Below are positions 58,370-64,000 of a DNA stretch of 64,000 bases, piece by piece (positions within the stretch are counted from its first letter, which is position 1; each line of letters begins with the position of its first letter). The translations under genes and the position numbers were made by a program. This DNA is from Alphaproteobacteria bacterium (lineage in GTDB: Bacteria > Pseudomonadota > Alphaproteobacteria > Paracaedibacterales > CAIULA01): NCBI GenBank assembly GCA_019749935.1, contig JAIEPD010000027.1, positions 43,190-107,189 on the forward strand, in the 5' to 3' direction. Under the pieces are notes generated by a model. It was not told where the DNA came from. It saw only the letters and a list, made by a program, of their open reading frames with translations, and did no database searches.

Positions 58370-59257
58370 TTAAATCGTCTTCCTCGCCCTTATGTCACGT
58401 TCCATTTCGGCTTGCTTTTGGAAATAGATATTGCGAATTGTAACATATGGATCCAAAGAGTTTCTTTCGATATCATTAAGTGCTTCAATAAGCTTAGAAC
58501 GACGGTTAACAACATCAAGTCCATACAAAGCATAAAGCAAATAAACCTGTTGGCCGTACCTATTACCCTGACGATGCTTGTTATGTGCAATATAGTAAAG
58601 TGGATTTAAATACCAATCAGCAACCATTCCATACGTCCCGCGGAATGAAGATGGACCTACAAAAGGAACCATCAAATATGGCCCTGTTTCAACGCCCCAC
58701 TTCGCTAATGTTTGGTTAAATGTTGCAGGATGCGAAGGGATTCCTATTTCCTTTGCGACATCCACAAGACCAAAAATACCAAAGGTTGTATTGATTAAAA
58801 AACGAGCGAATGTTTCTAAGGTTTTCTCCCCTTCTCCTTGCAAAGTGTAGTTAACCATACTTAATGGCGAAGAAAGATTATCTAGAAAATTGGTTACACC
58901 TTCTTTTGCGGGGTGAGGAAGTACCGTGTCATAACCAATTGCCAATGGTTTTAAAAGAATTCCATCAAGAACTCGGTTAAAATTAAAAAATGCCCTATTC
59001 ATTGGCTCCAAAGGATCTGGTTCAGCTAAAACATGTTCATCATCAAAGCCTTTGGCCCACCAAGCATCACCTTTTAAATCATGAGAAGCTACGTTTTCAG
59101 TTCCCGTAACCGGAGCCTCATGCGTCGAAACATCAAGCGCAAAAGTCGTCGAAGTAAATGCGAAAAGCGCACAGAAAAATAAAAACTTAGTCACAATAAA
59201 TGCCACTTTAATAATGTCTTTAATTGAAATTCTATCAAAAATAAAAGTGAGCAGCAA
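58370..59257 (-). CDS. mlaA: MlaA/VacJ phospholipid-transport protein
   Basis: 295 residues. DPLEPMNRAFFNFNRVLDGILLKP, FLDNLSSPLSMVNYTLQGEGEK, RFLINTTFGIFGLVDVAKEIGI, TLAKWGVETGPYLMVPFVGPSSFRG-like motifs and YALYGLDVVNRRS are typical of MlaA, the outer-membrane component that removes surface phospholipids with the MlaFEDB complex. The N-terminus is a signal sequence (FLFFCALFAFTSTTFALD) without a lipobox Cys at the cleavage site, unlike the E. coli lipoprotein. The rest of the Mla system is not in this window. Confidence 0.93.
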   Translation of the reverse strand: MLLTFIFDRISIKDIIKVAFIVTKFLFFCALFAFTSTTFALDVSTHEAPVTGTENVASHDLKGDAWWAKGFDDEHVLAEPDPLEPMNRAFFNFNRVLDGILLKPLAIGYDTVLPHPAKEGVTNFLDNLSSPLSMVNYTLQGEGEKTLETFARFLINTTFGIFGLVDVAKEIGIPSHPATFNQTLAKWGVETGPYLMVPFVGPSSFRGTYGMVADWYLNPLYYIAHNKHRQGNRYGQQVYLLYALYGLDVVNRRSKLIEALNDIERNSLDPYVTIRNIYFQKQAEMERDIRARKTI

Positions 59258-59437
59258 AGGAAACGTGGTTTTTGACGAAGAAAAAATTCTATTTTTTTGG
59301 GAATTTCATGTAATAAAAAAACTGTTATATATTTTTTGAATCCTTTTTTAAAAATATAAATGAAATTTATTCAAACTTTTTTTATTTGGTATTGAATCCA
59401 CTTCCTTATCATTTAGGATTTAGTCGTCGGCCACAGA

Positions 59438-59920
59438 TCAGCTGGGTAGCGAAAAATAAGAAAGGTAAACGTTTTGACGGACGTCTGGAACTGGACAAAA
59501 AGCTTGGTCATCAGGACAAACAGTCTCTGTGGGAATAAATCCAGTTCCATTCCAGCATGCGGTTTGATAGCAAACTCCTGGGACTTTGGATGTAGATATG
59601 CATAGCCCCGAAACTTTCGAAAAGTTATCTTTTTCAACAGTTTCTAAAGTATTACTTGCTAACGCGTTTCCTAAACAGAAAACTGTAAATAAAATATGTA
59701 AAAAGCGTTTCGGACTGGGTATATAAATAGAATCAATGAATTCTTTTGTTGGGTTTATTCTAGAGTTAAAAACAAAGGATGACCGAGTTTCTCCTGATTC
59801 GAGAACAGGATCTTCATTCTCTATCGCTATCGCAATGCTTGGACACATTAGCATCCAACAATAGAAAAACATGATAACAACTGAGGTAATTTTTCCAACG
59901 ATAGATTTTCTGATATCCAT
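59438..59920 (-). CDS. Cys-rich exported hypothetical protein
   Basis: 160 residues with an N-terminal hydrophobic segment (ITSVVIMFFYCWMLMCPSIAIA). A second, signal-peptide-like segment lies inside (KRFLHILFTVFCLGNALAS, ~70-88). After it comes a small Cys-rich module (SGLCISTSKVPGVCYQTACW and VCPDDQAFCPV). Two export-type signals in a row suggest either a fusion of two small proteins or an incorrect start. A second 74-codon frame overlaps its 3' end (59413-59637) and is probably spurious. No family recognised. Confidence 0.5.
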   Translation of the reverse strand: MDIRKSIVGKITSVVIMFFYCWMLMCPSIAIAIENEDPVLESGETRSSFVFNSRINPTKEFIDSIYIPSPKRFLHILFTVFCLGNALASNTLETVEKDNFSKVSGLCISTSKVPGVCYQTACWNGTGFIPTETVCPDDQAFCPVPDVRQNVYLSYFSLPS

Positions 59921-60044
59921 TATAAACCAACCTTATACATTAATTTTTTGAATCAATATATAGGGAGAATTTTTGGGTTAACAAGCAGAATTTTAAAATT
60001 TTTTCGCACCTGCGGATTGGGATCAGAAGAACACCTCGAGATAC

Positions 60045-60074
60045 TTTGTGATCCAAGAAATCCTGGATCACAAA
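60045..60074. terminator. Perfect inverted repeat downstream of clpX
   Basis: TTTGTGATCCA (60045-60055) and TGGATCACAAA (60064-60074) form an 11-bp perfect stem with an 8-nt loop, 15 bp after the clpX stop. There is no U-tract on either side, so it may act as an RNA-stabilising 3' end or a weak terminator. Confidence 0.5.
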
Positions 60075-60088
60075 ACTGTAACGTACGA

Positions 60089-61348
60089 CTACGCCGTATT
60101 TTCCGTTAAGTGCTTTACATGAATCGTCATGGGAGGCTTTTGATGATCAACAACATCTTTATTGATAATCACTTCTTCTACCCCTTCATAGGAAGGCAAC
60201 TCATACATAGTTTCAAGTAAGATCTGCTCCATAATTGATCTTAGGCCTCGTGCGCCCGTCCTTCTGGAAAGAGCTTTTTTCGCAATGGACGCCAGAGCCT
60301 CATCATTTATTGTAAGCTTTACATTTTCCATTTCAAACAAGCGCTTATATTGCTTCACCAAAGCATTTTTTGGTTTCGTCAAAATATCAATAAGCGCAGG
60401 CTCATCCAAATCACCAAGCGTTGCAATGACAGGAAGTCTTCCGATAAATTCAGGAATCAAACCAAATCTCAATAGATCTTCTGGTTCAACCTCACGCAAA
60501 ACTTCTCCTGTTGGTCTTTCATCAGGAGCTCTCACTTCTGCTCCGAAACCAATCCCAGCTCCTTTACCGCGGGCTGAGATAAGCTTTTCTAAACCAGAAA
60601 AAGCACCACCACAAATAAACAAGATGTTGGTTGTATCCACTTGCAAGAATTCTTGCTGAGGATGTTTGCGCCCGCCTTGCGGAGGCACAGATGCAACCGT
60701 TCCTTCCATAATTTTCAAAAGCGCCTGCTGAACACCTTCACCAGAGACATCTCTTGTAATAGATGGGTTATCAGATTTGCGTGAGATTTTGTCAACCTCA
60801 TCAATATAAACAATCCCTCTTTGAGCACGTTCCACATTGTAATCAGCAGCCTGTAAAAGCTTTAGAATAATGTTTTCAACGTCTTCACCAACATAACCAG
60901 CTTCGGTTAATGTCGTTGCATCTGCCATGGTAAAAGGCACATCAATAATACGCGCCAAAGTCTGCGCTAAAAGAGTTTTACCGCTTCCTGTTGGACCTAT
61001 TAAAAGGATGTTCGATTTTGCAATCTCAATATCTGCCCCTTTTGCACCATGCGACAACCGCTTGTAGTGATTGTGTACAGCAACGGAAAGGACTTTTTTA
61101 GCATGCTTTTGCCCGATGACATAATCATCCAGGAATCCCATAATATCGTGCGGGGTTGGAACACCATCTTGTGTGGCTAGACGTGAAGAATGATTCTCTT
61201 CACGAATAATATCCGTACAAAGGTCCACACATTCATCACAGATAAAAACTGTAGGTCCAGCAATGAGCTTACGGACCTCATGTTGACTTTTTCCGCAAAA
61301 TGAACAATAAAGTGTATTTTTTGCGTCGTTACCGGCACTTTTACTCAT
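60089..61348 (-). CDS. clpX: ClpX ATPase subunit
   Basis: 419 residues. The N-terminal zinc-binding domain ([16 protein letters not shown], then [10 protein letters not shown]) is followed by AAA+ with [18 protein letters not shown] (Walker A), the GYVGED pore loop and [11 protein letters not shown] (Walker B), sensor-2 [11 protein letters not shown] and the IGF-type loop [10 protein letters not shown]. It unfolds substrates for ClpP, including SsrA-tagged chains made with SmpB. It lies 156 bp downstream of clpP in the same direction. Confidence 0.98.
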   Translation of the reverse strand: MSKSAGNDAKNTLYCSFCGKSQHEVRKLIAGPTVFICDECVDLCTDIIREENHSSRLATQDGVPTPHDIMGFLDDYVIGQKHAKKVLSVAVHNHYKRLSHGAKGADIEIAKSNILLIGPTGSGKTLLAQTLARIIDVPFTMADATTLTEAGYVGEDVENIILKLLQAADYNVERAQRGIVYIDEVDKISRKSDNPSITRDVSGEGVQQALLKIMEGTVASVPPQGGRKHPQQEFLQVDTTNILFICGGAFSGLEKLISARGKGAGIGFGAEVRAPDERPTGEVLREVEPEDLLRFGLIPEFIGRLPVIATLGDLDEPALIDILTKPKNALVKQYKRLFEMENVKLTINDEALASIAKKALSRRTGARGLRSIMEQILLETMYELPSYEGVEEVIINKDVVDHQKPPMTIHVKHLTENTA

Positions 61349-61504
61349 ATAAAAATCTCACTTTTTCTTTTTCTGAACAAATCTAGATTTAATAGTTTTT
61401 GAAATTTACTTTTAAAATACTTCTCAAAAACTGTTTAAACCCATATTGCTCCTCGTCTGGTTATACTTTAACTATGAAGCGAAAGTGTCAATAAATAGTT
61501 AATT

Positions 61505-62176
61505 TTAGCTCCCTTTTGCATCAGGTGCTGTAATTAATGCAGCAGGGCGATTTGTTACAACTTCGTCAATCAAACCAAAGTCTTTTGCCTCTTCAGCAGA
61601 CATAAATCGATCACGTTCCATAGCATCTTCAATCACTTTTAAAGGTTGACCTGTTCTTTCTACATAAATATCATTCAATCTCGCGCGTGTTTTTATAATC
61701 TCGCGTGCTTGAATCTCAATATCAGTTGCTTGTCCTTGCGCCCCACCATGCGGCTGGTGAACCATAACGCGTGCATTTGTAAGGCAAAACCTTTTGCCCT
61801 TTGTTCCTGCAGCCAACAACAAAGATCCGAATGAACAAGCTTGTCCTAAACAAAGCGTCGCAATGTCGGGGCGAATATAATTCATTGTATCAAAAATTGA
61901 CATACCCGCGGTTACAGAGCCGCCAGGAGAGTTAATATACATTGCAATGTCTTTATTTGGATTTTCAGATTCTAAAAATAGCAGCTGAGCACAAATAAGA
62001 GACGCCATCTCATCAAAAATTGGACCTGTTACAAAAATAATCCGTTCCTTTAAAAGACGTGAATAAATGTCGTAAGCTCTCTCCCCGCGGCTTGTTTGCT
62101 CAACAACCATAGGTACAAGATTCGCTTGCACATCAAAAGATCTAGAGGAGGACATAGAAAAATTATTCGTCGTCAT
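61505..62176 (-). CDS. clpP: ClpP protease subunit
   Basis: 223 residues. [19 protein letters not shown], the catalytic Ser in [14 protein letters not shown] (usually GQAASMGxxLL), catalytic His in [14 protein letters not shown], and Asp in [11 protein letters not shown] are present. It forms the double-ring chamber that degrades proteins fed by ClpX. The start overlaps the tig stop by 4 bp, so tig and clpP are translationally coupled. The nucleophile-loop variant C-S-F-G is unusual but conservative. Confidence 0.97.
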   Translation of the reverse strand: MTTNNFSMSSSRSFDVQANLVPMVVEQTSRGERAYDIYSRLLKERIIFVTGPIFDEMASLICAQLLFLESENPNKDIAMYINSPGGSVTAGMSIFDTMNYIRPDIATLCLGQACSFGSLLLAAGTKGKRFCLTNARVMVHQPHGGAQGQATDIEIQAREIIKTRARLNDIYVERTGQPLKVIEDAMERDRFMSAEEAKDFGLIDEVVTNRPAALITAPDAKGS

Positions 62177-63615
62177 GCTGCTTCACTTTCTGATTTCTTT
62201 TTAGGTTTCGCGGTTTTCGTTTCGGCCTTGGAAGATTTTTTCTTCTCAGTTTGTTCTTCTTCTCCGTAACCTGGCAAAACACCTTTTAATTTTTCAGCGA
62301 GTTGCTTTGTTGTTACCTTTGTCTCTTTTAAAGTTGCTTTTGTCAAAATGAAATCAACAACTAAATCTTCAAGAATAGGTGATGTGATCTGCTCAATCAT
62401 CTGAGGATTATCGCGGTAGAATTTTATCACATCTTTCTCTTGTCCAGGGTATCGCATCGCTTCACGGAAAATTGCATTGCGGGCCATTTCTGGAGTCACA
62501 CGAATTGTATGAGCTTTAGCAACCTCAGCGATAACAAGCCCCAAACGAACTCTGCGAGAAGCAATGGATTCATATTCTTTTTTAAGCTCAGCTTCTGGCC
62601 TGTCATCATCCTCTTCAAAACTACCATCGGCTTTAGCTTGAGTAATTTCATCTTGAAGACGATTCCAAATATTATCAAATTCTCTTTTAACCATTGAGTT
62701 TGGAAGATCAAATTTGTAAACTTCTGCCATTGCATCAAGAACATGTCTTTTATGATAAAGCCTTGTAAGATTCAAACTATCTTTTTGCAAGCTCTCTTTA
62801 ATTTTTGCACGAAGATCTTTTAAGTCTTCACATCCCATTTCTTTAGCAAAAGCTTCATTAATTTCTGTTTTCTGTGGCTCAGAGACCTCAATAATTTTTG
62901 CTTCAAATTTAGCAGTCTTACCAGCTAATGTCTTATCTGCATAATCAGCTTCGAAAGTATGATCCACAGTAACAGTCTCGCCTTTTTTATGGCCGCTAAG
63001 TTTTTCTTCAACAAAGTTTAAACCAACTTCATTTTTACCAACAACAATTGTAATCCCCTTACCGCTAAAGGACTTAATTTGTTTTTTGCCCTCAGTACAA
63101 ACAAGATCAATCTTAACTTGATCGCCTTCTTTAATTTTATGGCTATCAGCGGCTGTCTTGAATTTTGTATGGCGGTCAGACAGGCTTTTTAAGGCATCTT
63201 CGACTTCTTTTTCGCCTATTTCGACAACAAGGTTGTCGATTTTAATATCTTTGAAATCTTTTAGTTTAATTTCCGGGAAAGATTCCATAGAAACAGAAAA
63301 ACTAAAATCTTTTCCAACTGCGTATTGATTTACATTTTCGTAAGAAGGTTGAACAGCAAGGCGAAGACCGTGGTCCTTTACTATTTTTTGAGTCGCTTCT
63401 TTAATAAGATCCTCTAAAACATCTTGCTCGGCCTGAAGAGAATAGCGTTGCTCTACTATATTAAAAGGAACTTTCCCTGGACGAAAACCATCTAGACGAA
63501 TGTGTTTTGCTTTTTCTGCTAACCACGCTGAAATTTTCTCAGCAATTGTCTTAGAAGGGATTGTTACGTTGAAATCCTTAGTTAGCCCAGTTGATTTTTT
63601 TTCTTCGATATTCAT
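62173..63615 (-). CDS. tig: Trigger factor
   Basis: 480 residues. The N-terminal ribosome-binding signature is [14 protein letters not shown] (GFRxGxxP). The middle PPIase domain (~160-245) includes [11 protein letters not shown] and [11 protein letters not shown], and a long helical chaperone C-domain follows. The last ~30 residues are a Lys/Glu/Ser tail ([20 protein letters not shown]), longer than usual. It binds nascent chains at the ribosome exit. It precedes clpP and clpX, a standard arrangement, and lies 28 bp after a tRNA-Leu gene. Confidence 0.97.
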   Translation of the reverse strand: MNIEEKKSTGLTKDFNVTIPSKTIAEKISAWLAEKAKHIRLDGFRPGKVPFNIVEQRYSLQAEQDVLEDLIKEATQKIVKDHGLRLAVQPSYENVNQYAVGKDFSFSVSMESFPEIKLKDFKDIKIDNLVVEIGEKEVEDALKSLSDRHTKFKTAADSHKIKEGDQVKIDLVCTEGKKQIKSFSGKGITIVVGKNEVGLNFVEEKLSGHKKGETVTVDHTFEADYADKTLAGKTAKFEAKIIEVSEPQKTEINEAFAKEMGCEDLKDLRAKIKESLQKDSLNLTRLYHKRHVLDAMAEVYKFDLPNSMVKREFDNIWNRLQDEITQAKADGSFEEDDDRPEAELKKEYESIASRRVRLGLVIAEVAKAHTIRVTPEMARNAIFREAMRYPGQEKDVIKFYRDNPQMIEQITSPILEDLVVDFILTKATLKETKVTTKQLAEKLKGVLPGYGEEEQTEKKKSSKAETKTAKPKKKSESEAA

Positions 63616-63643
63616 CCTAATTACTACCTTAGCATCATATTTA

Positions 63644-63728
<85 letters not shown>

Positions 63729-63939
63729 ATAGCGCTCTGAAACGTCTTTTTCAAAACAATGTCTTTAACAAATAACAAATCCATCCGATCAGATCAAGCT
63801 TATACTGACGTTTTGGCTTAAGAAGCTATATTCACAATTCCCCCCTTGAAAAAGCAATCTTTTCAAGAATTCAACAAAAAGCTGAAAAACTCAAAAAAAT
63901 AATCCCATATGTTTAATAAAAATTTAGTGAACGCTCACA

Positions 63940-64000
63940 CGGGGCAAGCCCCGTGGCATCACAGTCGACCTAAAGGTCGAGTACAAGCTGCGCTTGCCCC
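63940..64000. repeat. Palindromic element running to the window edge
   Basis: GGGGCAAGC (63941-63949) and GCTTGCCCC (63992-64000) are perfect inverted ends. Inside are two smaller hairpins, CGGGG-CAAG-CCCCG (63940-63953) and TCGACC-TAAA-GGTCGA (63965-63980). It is GC-rich against an AT-rich flank. It may continue past the window. The stretch between the tRNA and this element (63729-63939) contains no recognisable gene. Confidence 0.65.

Noticed and set aside
59413..59637. 74-codon frame overlapping the Cys-rich exported protein
   Set aside because: No signal, no domain, no ribosome-binding site; the alternative frame has better protein-like features.

Overview
This is a low-GC bacterial chromosome segment with densely packed genes on both strands. 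Gene content and order point to an alphaproteobacterium. Typical alphaproteobacterial neighbourhoods include slt/dapA/smpB, mdh-sucC-sucD-sucA-sucB, ribH-nusB, rpoZ-rsh, an LdtR-like MarR regulator and tRNA-Leu-tig-clpP-clpX. The AT-rich composition, pseudogene fragments, dispersed palindromic repeats, a Fic protein, a degraded toxin-antitoxin pair and several secreted proteins of unknown type suggest a host-associated lineage such as Holosporales or a relative. That placement is inference from gene content; no rRNA gene lies in the window.

Layout. 1-5.2 kb: a secreted protein cut by the window edge, smpB, dapA, a lytic transglycosylase and a J-domain protein. 5.2-13.2 kb: an esterase and a TCA-cycle block (mdh, sucCD, sucAB). 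13.2-15.7 kb: an accessory patch with a P-loop kinase, a truncated second copy of the formyltransferase tail, palindromic elements, an exported hypothetical protein and a frameshifted histidine-kinase fragment. 15.7-19.7 kb: ArnA-type formyltransferase and ArnC-type glycosyltransferase, then proC, grxC and lpxK. 20-28.2 kb: ampG, an atypical ribH, nusB, a MarR regulator, trmJ, cysS, rpoZ and rsh. 28.2-35 kb: an MFS transporter, psuG, psuK and an APH-like kinase in one orientation, a fic gene with a palindromic operator over its promoter, and a secreted protein of unknown function. 35-44.4 kb: a HIT protein, lon, a HAD hydrolase, an RND efflux pair and anmK. 44.4-47.7 kb: a cobalamin riboswitch in front of class I ribonucleotide reductase (nrdA-nrdB). 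47.8-51.2 kb: degenerate higBA, a LysR regulator and a second MHS-type MFS transporter. 51.2-64 kb: a methyltransferase, folD, yggT, dxs, an EAL protein, two secreted or truncated unknowns, mlaA, clpX, clpP, tig, tRNA-Leu and a palindromic repeat at the right edge.

Genes that work together: Slt, AmpG and AnmK form a peptidoglycan turnover and recycling set. Mdh, SucCD and SucAB cover consecutive TCA steps; the E3 subunit is not here. ClpXP, trigger factor, Lon and SmpB form a protein quality-control set. LpxK, ArnA-like, ArnC-like, MlaA and the RND pump all act on the envelope.

The most noteworthy points are the B12 riboswitch on a B12-independent reductase, whose candidate pairings do not fit simple repression; the fic promoter overlapped by a perfect inverted repeat; a palindromic repeat family present in two diverged copies; the truncated formyltransferase duplicate joined to a palindromic element; and a RibH-like protein lacking the usual catalytic signature. 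I found no CRISPR array, prophage or recognisable insertion sequence.
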